From positions 1,240,001-1,304,000 of the forward strand of contig NZ_CP037934.1 in NCBI RefSeq assembly GCF_004353225.1: a stretch of 64,000 bases of DNA, given 5' to 3'. The notes beneath the pieces are model-generated. The model saw only the letters and a program-made list of their open reading frames with translations, was not told where the DNA came from and searched no databases. Source of the stretch: Marinobacter sp. JH2 (GTDB lineage: Bacteria; Pseudomonadota; Gammaproteobacteria; Pseudomonadales; Oleiphilaceae). Shown piece by piece: positions 41,324 to 51,364 of the stretch. Within the stretch, counting starts at the first letter, position 1; the number at the start of each line of letters is the position of its first letter. A program made the position numbers and the translations under genes.

Positions 41324-44300
41324 ATGACCGATCGCAGCAGCCGCCTGGAACAGATCCATCTCGCCCTTAAAGAACGTATTCTGGTTCTCGATGGCGCCAT
41401 GGGTACCATGATCCAGAACCAGAAACTGGACGAAGCGGACTTTCGAGGCGATCGGTTCAAAGACTTTGCCCACGATGTACAAGGTAACAACGACTTGTTG
41501 AACCTGACCCAGCCCGCACTGCTCCGTAATATCCACGCGGAATATCTGGACGCGGGCGCAGACATCATTGAGACAAACACGTTCAACTCGACGCAATTAT
41601 CTCAAGCGGATTATGGCATGGAGTCGCTGGCTCGTGAGCTGAATGTCGAATCGGCAAAAATTGCGCGCCAGATCGCCGACGAATACACGAAGAAGACTCC
41701 GAACAAACCTCGATTTGTCGCCGGTGCGGTAGGTCCAACGTCCCGCACAGCATCTTTGTCGCCAGACGTGAACAATCCCGGCTTCCGTAACGTCGACTTT
41801 CAGACCCTGGTTGATAATTATTACGAAGCGGTGTCCGGTCTGGTTGAAGGCGGTTCCGACATTATTCTGATCGAAACAATCTTCGACACACTGAACGCTA
41901 AGGCCGCCATTTACGCCACCCAACAGTTCTTCGAAGACAGCGGCATCGAACTACCGATCATGATCTCCGGAACAATTACCGATGCCTCTGGCCGAACCCT
42001 GTCCGGCCAGACCACCGAGGCATTTTATAACTCGATTGCGCACGCCAAACCGATTTCCGTCGGTCTTAACTGTGCTCTGGGTGCAGACGCATTGCGACCT
42101 TATGTCGAAGAGCTGGCCAACAAGGCCGAAACTTATGTGTCAGCCCACCCGAACGCAGGTCTGCCGAACGAGTTTGGCGAATACGACCAAACGCCGGAAG
42201 AGATGGCTGACATCATTGAAGGCTTCGCACGTGACGGCTTCCTTAACATCATAGGTGGTTGCTGTGGTTCCAGCCCCGAACACATTGAAGCGATTGTAAA
42301 CGCGGTCGCTAAATACCCGGCCCGCAGAATACCTGATCGACCGAAATCCCTTCGCCTGTCAGGCCTGGAGCCGTTCACCGGTGACGAGAACACCCTGTTC
42401 ATCAACGTGGGTGAACGCACCAACGTAACCGGCTCCAAGCGCTTCCTGCGCCTGATCAAAGAAGAGCAGTACGAAGAGGCTTTGAGCGTTGCCCGTGATC
42501 AAGTTGAAAATGGTGCTCAGATCATCGACATCAACATGGATGAAGGCATGTTGGATTCGAAGGATGTGATGGTCACTTTCCTGAATCTGGTTGCATCGGA
42601 ACCCGACATCTCTCGCGTACCCATTATGATCGACTCCTCTAAATGGGAGGTGATTGAGGCGGGTTTGCGCTGCATTCAGGGCAAGGCGGTGGTCAACTCC
42701 ATCAGCCTTAAAGAAGGTGAAGAGAACTTTATCAAGCAAGCACGTGCTTGCATGCGTTATGGCGCTGCGGTCGTCGTCATGGCCTTTGACGAGGATGGGC
42801 AAGCCGATACCTTCGAGCGTAAAACTGAGATCTGTAAGCGCTCCTACGACACCTTGGTCGGCATCGGCTTCAAGCCGGGCGACATCATCTTCGACCCCAA
42901 CATCTTTGCGATCGCGACCGGCATCGAAGAACACAATAACTACGCGGTGGACTTCATCAATGCCTCCCGTTGGATTCGGGAACACCTGCCCCACGCTTCC
43001 ATTTCCGGAGGCGTAAGTAACGTTTCGTTCTCTTTCCGCGGTAACGATGCGGTGCGTGAAGCCATCCACTCTGTGTTCCTGTACCACGCGATCAAGGCTG
43101 GCCTGAACATGGGCATCGTGAACCCCGGCCAGCTGGTCATTTACGATGAAATCGAGCCAGACCTGAAGGAGCTGGTTGAGGACGTCGTTCTTAACCGTCG
43201 TGAAGATTCCACTGACCGCCTACTGGAGGCCGCCGAGAAATTCAAAGGCAAAGGCGGCAAGGCTCAGGAAGAAGACCTTTCTTGGCGGGAACTGCCTGTC
43301 CAGAAGCGCCTCGAACACGCGCTAGTCAAAGGCATTACGAGCCACATTCTCGAAGACACGGAAGCCTGCCGACTTGAAGCCGATCGCCCAATTCATGTCA
43401 TCGAAGGTCCGCTTATGGACGGCATGAACGTGGTGGGCGACCTGTTTGGCGACGGAAAAATGTTTCTTCCGCAAGTGGTTAAAAGCGCGCGGGTAATGAA
43501 GCAAGCCGTCGCTCACCTGATTCCCTTTATCGAAGCGGAGAAGGACGAAAACCAAAAGGCCAAAGGCAAGATCCTTATGGCGACGGTGAAAGGCGATGTA
43601 CACGATATTGGTAAGAATATCGTCGGCGTCGTTTTGCAGTGCAACAATTACGAAGTCATCGACATGGGCGTAATGGTGCCCTGCGAAAAGATTCTTGAAA
43701 CCGCTAAGAAAGAAAACGTCGATATTATCGGTTTGAGCGGGTTGATTACGCCGTCTCTCGACGAGATGGTCCACGTCGCTCGCGAAATGCAGCGTTTGGA
43801 CTTCCATTTGCCGCTGATGATTGGTGGTGCTACCACGTCGAAAGCCCACACTGCGGTGAAGATTGAGCCGCACTATAAAAACGACATTGCTTTGTACGTT
43901 TCTGACGCCTCTCGCTGCGTGAATGTCGCCTCTCAACTGCTCAGCAAGACCGCCAAGCCCGGCCTTGTCGAAGCGGCCCGCAAGGAATACGAGGAAGTCC
44001 GTGAGCGTCGCAAAAACCGTGGTGACCGCACCAAACTGGTCACTTTGAAAGAAGCACGCGATCGCGCACCAGAAATCGACTTCGAGAACTATGAGCCTCC
44101 CCGCCCGAAGTTCACTGGAGTTCGCGTTTTTGACGATTACGATTTAGCCGAGCTGGTGGACTATATAGATTGGACACCTTTCTTTATTGCATGGGACATC
44201 TCCGGAAAATACCCCGCAATTTTCGATGACCCGAAGCGTGGTGAAGCCGCCCAAACACTGTTTGACGATGCCCAGGTAATCCTCAAACAGATGATCGAAC

Positions 44301-45022
44301 AGAAACGAGTAACTGCACGGGCCGTGGTTGGCTTCTGGCCCGCAAGTCGTCGCGGAGACGACGTTGTTCTGTATACCGATGAATCGCGTACAGAAGAACT
44401 AACCACACTGCATCACTTGCGCCAGCAAGATGACAAGGCACCCGGAAAACCGATGATGGCGCTTTCAGACTTTGTTGCACCGGAAGAATCCCACAAAGAG
44501 GATTATGTCGGAGGCTTTGCGGTGACGACCGGTATCGGTGCTAATGATTTCTCACTGGAATTCAAAGACAAGAACGACGACTACAACGCGATTATGGTGC
44601 AAGCACTGGCCGACCGCTTGGCCGAAGCCTTTGCCGAACGGATGCACGAACGTGTTCGTAAAGAGTTCTGGGGCTACGCCAACGAAGAACAATTGGTAAA
44701 CGAAGACCTGATAAAAGAACGCTATCGTGGTATCCGCCCTGCCCCCGGATATCCCGCCTGTCCGGACCACACCGAGAAAGCGACACTGTTTAAGTTGCTG
44801 GAAGCGACTGAAAATATTGAACTGGAGTTGACCGAACACTTCGCCATGTTCCCAACCGCTGCAGTCTCGGGCTGGTACTTTGCTCACCCCGAGTCGAAGT
44901 ATTTCCCGGTCGGCAAAATTGGCGTTGATCAGGTTGAAGACTATGCTGAACGTAAAGGTCTTTCAAAAGCGGAAGCGGAACGCTGGCTGATGCCCAGCTT
45001 AGCGTACGATCCTGCGGAATAG
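41324..45022 (+). CDS. metH: Cobalamin-dependent methionine synthase
   Basis: This 1232-residue protein transfers a methyl group from methyl-tetrahydrofolate to homocysteine via cobalamin. Domains in order: homocysteine-binding barrel (1 to about 330) with zinc ligands Cys250, Cys313 and Cys314; folate-binding barrel (about 355-620; [16 protein letters not shown]); B12-binding cap and Rossmann domains (about 650-890) with the lower-ligand His760 in DVHDIGKNI; and the SAM-binding reactivation domain to the C-terminus ([17 protein letters not shown]). Length is full and the frame intact. Confidence 0.98.
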   Translation: MTDRSSRLEQIHLALKERILVLDGAMGTMIQNQKLDEADFRGDRFKDFAHDVQGNNDLLNLTQPALLRNIHAEYLDAGADIIETNTFNSTQLSQADYGMESLARELNVESAKIARQIADEYTKKTPNKPRFVAGAVGPTSRTASLSPDVNNPGFRNVDFQTLVDNYYEAVSGLVEGGSDIILIETIFDTLNAKAAIYATQQFFEDSGIELPIMISGTITDASGRTLSGQTTEAFYNSIAHAKPISVGLNCALGADALRPYVEELANKAETYVSAHPNAGLPNEFGEYDQTPEEMADIIEGFARDGFLNIIGGCCGSSPEHIEAIVNAVAKYPARRIPDRPKSLRLSGLEPFTGDENTLFINVGERTNVTGSKRFLRLIKEEQYEEALSVARDQVENGAQIIDINMDEGMLDSKDVMVTFLNLVASEPDISRVPIMIDSSKWEVIEAGLRCIQGKAVVNSISLKEGEENFIKQARACMRYGAAVVVMAFDEDGQADTFERKTEICKRSYDTLVGIGFKPGDIIFDPNIFAIATGIEEHNNYAVDFINASRWIREHLPHASISGGVSNVSFSFRGNDAVREAIHSVFLYHAIKAGLNMGIVNPGQLVIYDEIEPDLKELVEDVVLNRREDSTDRLLEAAEKFKGKGGKAQEEDLSWRELPVQKRLEHALVKGITSHILEDTEACRLEADRPIHVIEGPLMDGMNVVGDLFGDGKMFLPQVVKSARVMKQAVAHLIPFIEAEKDENQKAKGKILMATVKGDVHDIGKNIVGVVLQCNNYEVIDMGVMVPCEKILETAKKENVDIIGLSGLITPSLDEMVHVAREMQRLDFHLPLMIGGATTSKAHTAVKIEPHYKNDIALYVSDASRCVNVASQLLSKTAKPGLVEAARKEYEEVRERRKNRGDRTKLVTLKEARDRAPEIDFENYEPPRPKFTGVRVFDDYDLAELVDYIDWTPFFIAWDISGKYPAIFDDPKRGEAAQTLFDDAQVILKQMIEQKRVTARAVVGFWPASRRGDDVVLYTDESRTEELTTLHHLRQQDDKAPGKPMMALSDFVAPEESHKEDYVGGFAVTTGIGANDFSLEFKDKNDDYNAIMVQALADRLAEAFAERMHERVRKEFWGYANEEQLVNEDLIKERYRGIRPAPGYPACPDHTEKATLFKLLEATENIELELTEHFAMFPTAAVSGWYFAHPESKYFPVGKIGVDQVEDYAERKGLSKAEAERWLMPSLAYDPAE

Positions 45023-45036
45023 TTCAGGAATCTCTC

Positions 45037-45273
45037 ATGACCAATGCAGCTAACAATAAAAATAACGAAATCAAAAAACCCCGGGGACCCGGGGTTTTAA
45101 AAATAACACAGAGCATTCTGGCCGGAGCGTTTGGGGTTCAATCAAGCAAAAACCGGCAAGAAGACTTTTCCAGCCATAGTCCTGCGCCTTACATCATTGC
45201 AGGCCTGATCTTTACCGGACTTTTTGTGGGCGGTCTGATCTTGGTTGTCAATCTAGTGTTGTCGGGCCAATAA
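45037..45273 (+). CDS. DUF2970 small membrane protein
   Basis: This 78-residue protein has a polar N-terminus, the DUF2970 segment VLKITQSILAGAFGVQSSKNRQEDF and one C-terminal membrane helix (about residues 53-74). It starts 14 bases after metH. A very stable hairpin sits inside its codons 13-21 and may terminate most metH transcripts before the gene is read. Function unknown. Confidence 0.82.
   Translation: MTNAANNKNNEIKKPRGPGVLKITQSILAGAFGVQSSKNRQEDFSSHSPAPYIIAGLIFTGLFVGGLILVVNLVLSGQ
45075..45098 (+). terminator. Terminator-like hairpin inside the DUF2970 gene
   Basis: AAAACCCCGG (45075-45084) pairs perfectly with CCGGGGTTTT (45089-45098), followed by AAAAAT instead of T. The TTTT in the descending arm makes it resemble an intrinsic terminator for metH, located within the next gene's coding sequence. 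Confidence 0.55.
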
Positions 45274-45290
45274 CGACTTACTGGCCCGAC
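45261..45290. repeat. Inverted repeat spanning two convergent stop codons
   Basis: GTCGGGCCA (45261-45269) and TGGCCCGAC (45282-45290) are perfect inverted arms around a 12-base loop holding the stops of DUF2970 (plus) and the 34-residue peptide (minus). Because the arms are coding on both sides, both proteins end in Ser-Gly-Gln. It may act as a bidirectional transcription barrier. Confidence 0.6.
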
Positions 45291-45382
45291 ACCCACAGCA
45301 CTGCAAACCCCACCACCAAAACAACCAAGGCTATTGCGGCCACGGAATCTACAACGCTGTCGGAACTTGCTGACTGCTTCAT
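45278..45382 (-). CDS. 34-residue single-span membrane peptide
   Basis: This small gene is easily missed by length filters. On the minus strand an ATG at 45382 has GAGG five bases upstream. The peptide starts MKQSASSDSVVDSVA, continues as a hydrophobic helix of about 20 residues (IALVVLVVGFAVLWV) and ends SGQ. The composition (polar N-terminus with two acidic residues, single membrane span) fits a small regulatory membrane protein. It converges with DUF2970 and is divergent from the sulfite reductase gene. I do not recognise it. Confidence 0.5.
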   Translation of the reverse strand: MKQSASSDSVVDSVAAIALVVLVVGFAVLWVSGQ

Positions 45383-45621
45383 GCGAACCTCACTCATATA
45401 ACGTCATTGTTTTTTATCAGTTTGATGATGAAATTAAAGCAGATAACTGACATTCGTCCAGTTCGCCCCTCGTCCTTATCGCCTGAATCGATAAAGATAT
45501 TTTAAAATAATCGTTTTGAGAATAAAAACCCACTGGTATCCTTCACATCAGGAATAAGGCGCAATGGACAATTGACGCCATAACTATTAGCTTCTGATGT
45601 TAGCAGGCAGGACGTTCCACT

Positions 45622-47274
45622 ATGTACGTTTACGATGAACACGACCGACAAATTGCCGCAGAGCGCGTCGCCCAATTCCGCGACCAAACAGAACGCGCCT
45701 TGGCGGGTGAACTTTCCGAAGAGGAGTTTCTGCCTCTTCGCTTGCAGAACGGTCTTTATGTTCAGCGCGTTGCACCGATGCTGCGAATTTGTGTGCCTTA
45801 CGGCATGCTCCGTTCAGAGCAATTACGCCGTCTAGCCCGTATTACTCGCGACTACGACAAAGGCTATGCTCACGTCACCACGCGCACCAACATTCAGTTA
45901 AATTGGCCGCGCATTGAGGACGTTCCCGACATTCTTTCCGAGCTGGCCGAAGTTGAAATGCACGCGAACCAGACCAGCGGCAACTGCATTCGCAACACCA
46001 CAACGGATCAATTCTCAGGCGTACAAAAAGACGAACTTACTGATCCGCGTCCGTACTGCGAGATCATTCGTCAGTGGTCTACATTCCATCCAGAATTCGC
46101 GTTCCTGCCCCGTAAGTTCAAAATCGCGGTCAATGCCTCCGAGCACACCGATCGAGCGGCGATCCAGGTTCACGATATTGGCCTGCAGATGGTTCGTAAC
46201 GATCAGGGCGAGTTGGGCTTCAGGGTCCATGTGGGCGGTGGCCTGGGCCGCACGCCTATGGTTGGCCCCACCATTCGTGAATTCCTGCCAGAGCTGGACC
46301 TTCTCACTTACCTGGAAGCTGCTGTACGTGTGTATAACCGATACGGCCGCCGCGATAACAAGTTTAAAGCGCGCATCAAGATTCTGGTCAAAGCGTTGAG
46401 CCCGGCAACTTTCGCTGAAAAGGTAGAAGCGGAGTGGGATCAAATAAAAGACTCCCCTACGCGTCTGACCCACGAAGAAATTAATCGGGTTAAAGCATAC
46501 TTCACGGAGCCGGCATACAACGCCCTGGAAGATGAGACAAACCTTTTGGGCCAGCAGCGTTTTGAGAACAAAGAATTTGATCGCTGGCTAACACACAACG
46601 TAGCCGAACATAAGAAACCCGGCTACGCCATCGTGACACTCACTCTGAAGAAAACCGGCACACCGCCTGGCGATGTAACGGACCGTCAACTTGAGCAGAT
46701 TGCCGATCTGGCCGACGAGTATAGCTTCGGTGAGGCGCGCGCTACCCATGAGCAGAACATGGTATTGGTCGATGTGCGCCAAGATCGCCTATTCGAGCTA
46801 TGGGAAGCCATTACCAGCATGGGCTTTGCCACCGCCAACCTGAACATGTTGACCGACATGATTTGCTGTCCTGGTGGCGACTACTGCGCACTTGCAAATG
46901 CAAAATCGCTTCCGGTTGCTGATGCGATTCAGCGTCAGTTCGATGATTTGGATTATCTCTACGATCTAGGCCCCATCGACTTAAACATCTCTGGCTGCAT
47001 GAATGCGTGTGGCCATCACCACGTGGGCCATATCGGCATTTTGGGTGTCGATAAAAAAGGCGCCGAGTTCTACCAGGTTAGTTTGGGCGGGTCGTCCCAG
47101 CATGATGCTAATATCGGCAAGATTCTGGGGCCGTCATTTGCCCGGGAAGACATGCCTGCAGTGGTTTCCAAGATCATTGATGTGTACGTCGAGAACCGAA
47201 CTGAAGAAGAGGCTTTCCTGGACACGTATCGCCGGGTTGGTTTGAGTCCATTTAAGGAGCGGGTTTATGCCTGA
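45622..47274 (+). CDS. cysI: Nitrite/sulfite reductase, assimilatory sulfite reductase (CysI type)
   Basis: This 550-residue siroheme/[4Fe-4S] enzyme has two ferredoxin-like half domains and TTRTNIQLNWPRIEDV (siroheme contacts). The cluster cysteines are in MICCPGGDYCALA and SGCMNACGHHHVGHIG. It reduces sulfite to sulfide for cysteine synthesis; the pairing with DUF934 is the arrangement found in Pseudomonas, where electrons do not come from CysJ. The downstream gene overlaps by 8 bases. Nitrite reduction is the alternative and is less likely in this context. Confidence 0.93.
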   Translation: MYVYDEHDRQIAAERVAQFRDQTERALAGELSEEEFLPLRLQNGLYVQRVAPMLRICVPYGMLRSEQLRRLARITRDYDKGYAHVTTRTNIQLNWPRIEDVPDILSELAEVEMHANQTSGNCIRNTTTDQFSGVQKDELTDPRPYCEIIRQWSTFHPEFAFLPRKFKIAVNASEHTDRAAIQVHDIGLQMVRNDQGELGFRVHVGGGLGRTPMVGPTIREFLPELDLLTYLEAAVRVYNRYGRRDNKFKARIKILVKALSPATFAEKVEAEWDQIKDSPTRLTHEEINRVKAYFTEPAYNALEDETNLLGQQRFENKEFDRWLTHNVAEHKKPGYAIVTLTLKKTGTPPGDVTDRQLEQIADLADEYSFGEARATHEQNMVLVDVRQDRLFELWEAITSMGFATANLNMLTDMICCPGGDYCALANAKSLPVADAIQRQFDDLDYLYDLGPIDLNISGCMNACGHHHVGHIGILGVDKKGAEFYQVSLGGSSQHDANIGKILGPSFAREDMPAVVSKIIDVYVENRTEEEAFLDTYRRVGLSPFKERVYA

Positions 47275-47773
47275 TGTAATTGCCGCTGACGGCACGATTC
47301 GTAACGACAATTGGGTAGTAGTTGCTCGCCCGGCCGAGGGAGACTCTCTCGATATACCGGAAGGTCAGCCCGCTCTGATCCCCGCGGATCTTTGGTTGGC
47401 TGGTTATGAGCATTTCACGGGTCGCACTGACATCGGCATCTGGTTCGACAGCCATGATGAGCCTGAACTGCTTGAAGGTAAGGTGAACGAGTTGCCGTTG
47501 ATTGCCGTGAACTTTCCTCGCTTTGTGGATGGTCGCGGTTACAGCATTGGCCGCTTGCTTCGCGAGAGGTTTGGTTACACGGGTGAACTGCGAGCTATCG
47601 GTGATGTGTTATTGGATCAACTTCAGTTCATGAAACGCTGCGGATTTGACTCGTACGTGCTTCGAGCTGACAAAGATATTACCAAAGCCGCCCGTTGCCT
47701 GAATTTCTTCTCTGAGACATATCAGGCCGCCGTGGATAACGATGTGCCATTGTTCCGCCGCCGCGCGTCTTAA
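47267..47773 (+). CDS. DUF934 protein of the sulfite reductase operon
   Basis: This 168-residue protein has the DUF934 core: LPLIAVNFPRFVDGRGYSIGRLLRERFGYTGELRAIGDVLLDQLQFMKRCGFDSY. No cofactor motif is visible. It is always next to this type of sulfite reductase and overlaps it by 8 bases here. An accessory role in electron delivery or assembly is likely but unproven. Confidence 0.9.
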   Translation: MPDVIAADGTIRNDNWVVVARPAEGDSLDIPEGQPALIPADLWLAGYEHFTGRTDIGIWFDSHDEPELLEGKVNELPLIAVNFPRFVDGRGYSIGRLLRERFGYTGELRAIGDVLLDQLQFMKRCGFDSYVLRADKDITKAARCLNFFSETYQAAVDNDVPLFRRRAS

Positions 47774-47828
47774 TCGATAAAGGTTCAGATGCCCACTATT
47801 TGTCGGGCATCTGAACTCGTACTACCTG

Positions 47829-48881
47829 CTATTGAATCTTCTGATTTCTGAACGCACTCAATACCTTCCACACCGAACGCTCCAGCGCTGTACTGGTCGC
47901 AATGCCGATTTTTTCCGCCAGCGTCCGTTTTTGCTGGAACGAGACTGACACCACTTCTCCGCGATCGCAGGCCTCGATAAGATATTCGTCAGAGGTTTTG
48001 ATGTCATCAATCAATTTTACATCCAAAGCGCGCTTTCCAAACCAGATGTCACCATTTGCGACGGCTTTGATATCAAGATCCGGTCTGCGCTCACTAACAT
48101 ATTCTTTAAACAGGCCGTGGGTGTCTTCGAGATCTTCCAGAAATTTCTGCCGGCCTTTTTCAGTGTTTTCACCAAACATCGTAAGCGTACGCTTGTGCTC
48201 ACCGGCCGTCAGCACTTCAAAATCAACGTTGTTTCTCTCAAGCAAGCGATGAAAGTTGGGTAACTGAGCAACAACACCGATTGAACCGATAACAGCAAAC
48301 GGCGAGGCGAGAATTTTATCGGCCACACACGCCATCATGTAACCGCCGCTAGCTGCAACTTTATCCACGCAAGCAGTCAGTGGGACACCTTTGTTGCGAA
48401 TACGGTCCAGTTGAGCCGACGCCAAGCCGTAGGCATGCACAAGGCCGCCGCCGCTCTCGAGGCGAACTACAACTTCGTCTCTTTCGGGATTCACAACGCT
48501 CAAAACCGCACTTACCGAGCGCCGCAGAGTGTCGGTATCACTGGCTTTGATGTCGCCGTCGAAGTCGATAACGTAAATACGGGACTTCGGCTGGGGATCT
48601 TCTTCGGATTTGGATTTTGCCGCTTGCTTCTTCGCTTTTTCTTCTTTTTTCTTTTGTTTGTTCCAAGCTTTGTATTCGTCATCAGACATTAATTTTGCCT
48701 GAATCGATTCCTTTAGATGCCGGTACTTATCATTCAAGTTTCGGACCTTCAGTTCACCGTCGTCATCGTCCGAGTCACTATGTTTACTTGCGGACACAAT
48801 GACCGCGACCAAAATAATCGCCGCCACGACAAAGGTTGCGACCTTTGCAAGGAACAATCCGTACTCAATAATGAATTCCAA
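47829..48881 (-). CDS. sohB: SohB-type membrane serine protease (S49)
   Basis: This 350-residue inner-membrane peptidase has an N-terminal membrane anchor (LEFIIEYGLFLAKVATFVVAAIILVAV begins the protein), a lysine-rich charged linker (about 70-110) and an S49 domain. The catalytic serine is in KVAASGGYMMA and the fold motif is ASPFAVIGSIGV. I place the start at a TTG (48881): GGAG lies 8 bases upstream and SohB homologues begin at this point with MEF-like sequence; the longer frame from an ATG at 48956 adds non-homologous residues. Role: periplasmic-side quality control, by family knowledge. Confidence 0.9.
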   Translation of the reverse strand: MEFIIEYGLFLAKVATFVVAAIILVAVIVSASKHSDSDDDDGELKVRNLNDKYRHLKESIQAKLMSDDEYKAWNKQKKKEEKAKKQAAKSKSEEDPQPKSRIYVIDFDGDIKASDTDTLRRSVSAVLSVVNPERDEVVVRLESGGGLVHAYGLASAQLDRIRNKGVPLTACVDKVAASGGYMMACVADKILASPFAVIGSIGVVAQLPNFHRLLERNNVDFEVLTAGEHKRTLTMFGENTEKGRQKFLEDLEDTHGLFKEYVSERRPDLDIKAVANGDIWFGKRALDVKLIDDIKTSDEYLIEACDRGEVVSVSFQQKRTLAEKIGIATSTALERSVWKVLSAFRNQKIQ

Positions 48882-49112
48882 AATGCTGTCTCCAGTGCGC
48901 TTTATGCAAACCACAGAGTGTACTCTGTCGCACCTTAACTGATAAGCCCGAATCAAATTAAAACAAGCGTTCGATCAAGCTTGACATGCTACGGCCGTAA
49001 CCATAAAGTCGAATACTGAGGTCGGCGATACCCAGCTATCACAGAGTCCGTTTCGCTCGGGTTGTTGATCCGCCAATTAACGATAAGACTATCACCAAAA
49101 AGGGTATAACTA

Positions 49113-49427
49113 ATGTCTGTAGAACAGATTTTTGAGAAGATGGAAAAGAACTTCAACGCAGACGCAGCACAGGGCTTGGACCTGGTGTTCCAGTTTGATA
49201 TCGAAGACGACAAACCGTACAACCTGGAAATCAAAGACGGCTCTTGCAAGTTGAACGAAGGCACTCACGAAGATCCTTCTGTTACCCTGATCATGAACTC
49301 CGAAACTCTGCAAGGCATCGTTTCTGGCGAAACTGACGGTATGCAAGCATTCATGGCTGGTCAGCTGCGCGCCGAAGGCGACATGATGCTGGCTACCAAG
49401 CTGGGTGAACTGTTCGACATGGGCTAA
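49113..49427 (+). CDS. SCP2 sterol-binding domain protein
   Basis: This 104-residue single-domain SCP2-like protein runs IFEKMEKNFNADAAQGLDLVFQFDIED, then VTLIMNSETLQGIVSGETDGMQAFMAGQLRAEGDMMLATKLGELF, the standard fold of the family. Bacterial members bind lipids or acyl-CoA in a hydrophobic tunnel. It is monocistronic, with a strong shared terminator downstream. Confidence 0.93.
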   Translation: MSVEQIFEKMEKNFNADAAQGLDLVFQFDIEDDKPYNLEIKDGSCKLNEGTHEDPSVTLIMNSETLQGIVSGETDGMQAFMAGQLRAEGDMMLATKLGELFDMG

Positions 49428-49447
49428 GCCCCTCTCGAAAGTTCCAT

Positions 49448-49478
49448 AAAAAAACCTGCGCACTTCGCAGGTTTTTTT
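49448..49478. terminator. Bidirectional Rho-independent terminator
   Basis: AAAAAAACCTGCG (49448-49460) pairs with CGCAGGTTTTTTT (49466-49478) around CACTT. With an A run on one side and a T run on the other it can end both the SCP2 gene (plus) and fimL (minus). Confidence 0.9.
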
Positions 49479-49503
49479 ATGCCTAGCATTCAACTAACCC
49501 GTG

Positions 49504-51210
49504 TTATAAACCAACGTCGGCCATCGATGTCTCAGCCAGATTGAGCAGGCCGACATTACTCTCTTCTCGTCGACCTATGCTCTCAATGTAATATTCCAAA
49601 GAGGTAAGCGCATCGGCCAACGCCTCCAACACTGAGCTCGATGGTACTTCCTTTGCATCAAGAAGCTGGTTCTGAATGGAGTCAGCAACTCGTGCGATAA
49701 CGTTGGCAGCCGCGGGATCACTCACCAGCATGAGCCCACCCCATATGCTCCGCAGCGTGCTGGGGAGATTGGCCAAATGCAGCTTATCGTAATCGGACTC
49801 AATGAACGCAGTGATTGCCCGCTTTGCCAGGGTTAACGCACCACGAGCCTCTTCTGTCACTACCCAGATGGCTTCTTGTAAATAAACCGACTCTTCAGTT
49901 CGACTATTCGCACCAGCCAGCGCATCTGTTTCAGAAGTGATGCCGCGGGTTACAATCTGCATAACCGCGTCTTCTACCCCTAAAACCGAATCCGCCAATT
50001 GATACAACTCTTCTTCGGCTGGCAAACGTTTTTCTGCCTCCCACTCGCGAAGCTTTTGAGCTTCACCGCGGGAAATACTCGCTAAACGATTGAGGTCAAG
50101 CATAACCAGCGTGTTTGCAAGCCGTTCAAGCGCATCCGCAATAGAGGAAAGCTCTGCAAGGTCCGGTTCGATGCCACGCTCAATAATATCGAGTTTGTCT
50201 TTGAGCTGATTGAGCTCATCCAACAAAGCATCAGACAAAGATTTCAAAACGTCGGTTCCCGGTCCATACAGCCGGCGGGAATGGGCATCCATCATGGAAT
50301 CCGGGGAATCAGAAGGCGGTAAATTATAGCTTTGCAACACTTTGGAAATTTCAGGATTCGCGGACCCGCTGCGGTAAAGAAGATACAGCAAATCTTTGAC
50401 GATGGAATCCGGGGCGTCTTTGGCGGTTGCAACTTTTCCGACGTACACAATTTCCCGCGTATAACGCTCCAACCGCATCAACAAGCGCTTACGTGCCTTG
50501 CTGAACCCCATCGCCCGATCAAGCATGGCATCCGCTGTAATCGAAAGAAGGCACCACATCTGACCCATTGGCGCACCTTGGCAAAGCCGGGCAAAGCCAC
50601 GGGCAGCACGAGCTATCAGCTTTTTGCTGACATCTTCATTCTGGCCCCGAAGTATGCCTAACAAGGCAACTTGAAACGTTAGCCGCATACGACGAGCCAA
50701 CACTTCATAGTCTGCGTCATCTTCAACGATAGACCGCAGTGCCACATCACAGCAAAAATCCGGGCGCTCACGTACATCTACGTCAAAGAAACACGACTCC
50801 GGATAAGGCTTTTCCTTTCGGGCCTCACGCAACTCGTTAATGACAGGAAGCAACAACTCAGGATGATCAACACGTTGCTGGTGGTAATACTCAACGTACC
50901 GGCGCAAAGTGAACAGTGCGCTATTGAGAGTTGTAAGTAAGATATTTTTGTCGTCGTTGGCACCCACAGGGACGTCATTCGCCAGATTCACCGCCTCCTG
51001 ACAAATCAATGTTCCACCGCGTAGCTCGACGAGCAAAAAAATACCGCGCAACTGATTCAGATAATCAACACAGTTTTGCAGGTCTTCCCCACTTTCCCGG
51101 TTCTCCTGAAAGCGTTCAAGGCTCGATTCCGCTTGTTTGATGGTCTGTTCAATTTCACCTTTAACCAGATCAAACGACTGCGATTTCGTCGCAAGAGACG
51201 ATTGGACCAT
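49504..51210 (-). CDS. fimL: FimL, type IV pilus/cAMP signalling protein
   Basis: This 568-residue, helix-rich soluble protein resembles the N-terminal part of the ChpA hybrid kinase but lacks CheA catalytic or Hpt histidine motifs, as in FimL of Pseudomonas aeruginosa. There FimL is needed for twitching and raises cAMP through CyaB. Recognisable stretches include VDYLNQLRGIFLLVELRGGTLICQEAVNLAND near the start and the terminal SSSVLEALADALTSLEYYIESIGRRE. Synteny with dnaQ, rnhA, gloB, mltD and fabI as in P. aeruginosa supports the name. AGGAAG precedes the ATG. Confidence 0.85.
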   Translation of the reverse strand: MVQSSLATKSQSFDLVKGEIEQTIKQAESSLERFQENRESGEDLQNCVDYLNQLRGIFLLVELRGGTLICQEAVNLANDVPVGANDDKNILLTTLNSALFTLRRYVEYYHQQRVDHPELLLPVINELREARKEKPYPESCFFDVDVRERPDFCCDVALRSIVEDDADYEVLARRMRLTFQVALLGILRGQNEDVSKKLIARAARGFARLCQGAPMGQMWCLLSITADAMLDRAMGFSKARKRLLMRLERYTREIVYVGKVATAKDAPDSIVKDLLYLLYRSGSANPEISKVLQSYNLPPSDSPDSMMDAHSRRLYGPGTDVLKSLSDALLDELNQLKDKLDIIERGIEPDLAELSSIADALERLANTLVMLDLNRLASISRGEAQKLREWEAEKRLPAEEELYQLADSVLGVEDAVMQIVTRGITSETDALAGANSRTEESVYLQEAIWVVTEEARGALTLAKRAITAFIESDYDKLHLANLPSTLRSIWGGLMLVSDPAAANVIARVADSIQNQLLDAKEVPSSSVLEALADALTSLEYYIESIGRREESNVGLLNLAETSMADVGL

Positions 51211-51364
51211 AAACGCTTCCTGTTACATTGCGGAGACTACCGCTTCCTGTGCATGAACATTATCAATTCGCATAAAACTCGCGAACTTATCATTACTTAT
51301 AACACAAAATTTGAGCAGCTCAAGAAAGCTGAAATGTAACAATTAGTACAGTTAGATACAGATC

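Noticed and set aside
42359-43087. Long minus-strand frame inside metH
   Set aside because: It is an antisense shadow of a highly conserved gene, with histidine- and valine-rich low-complexity translation.
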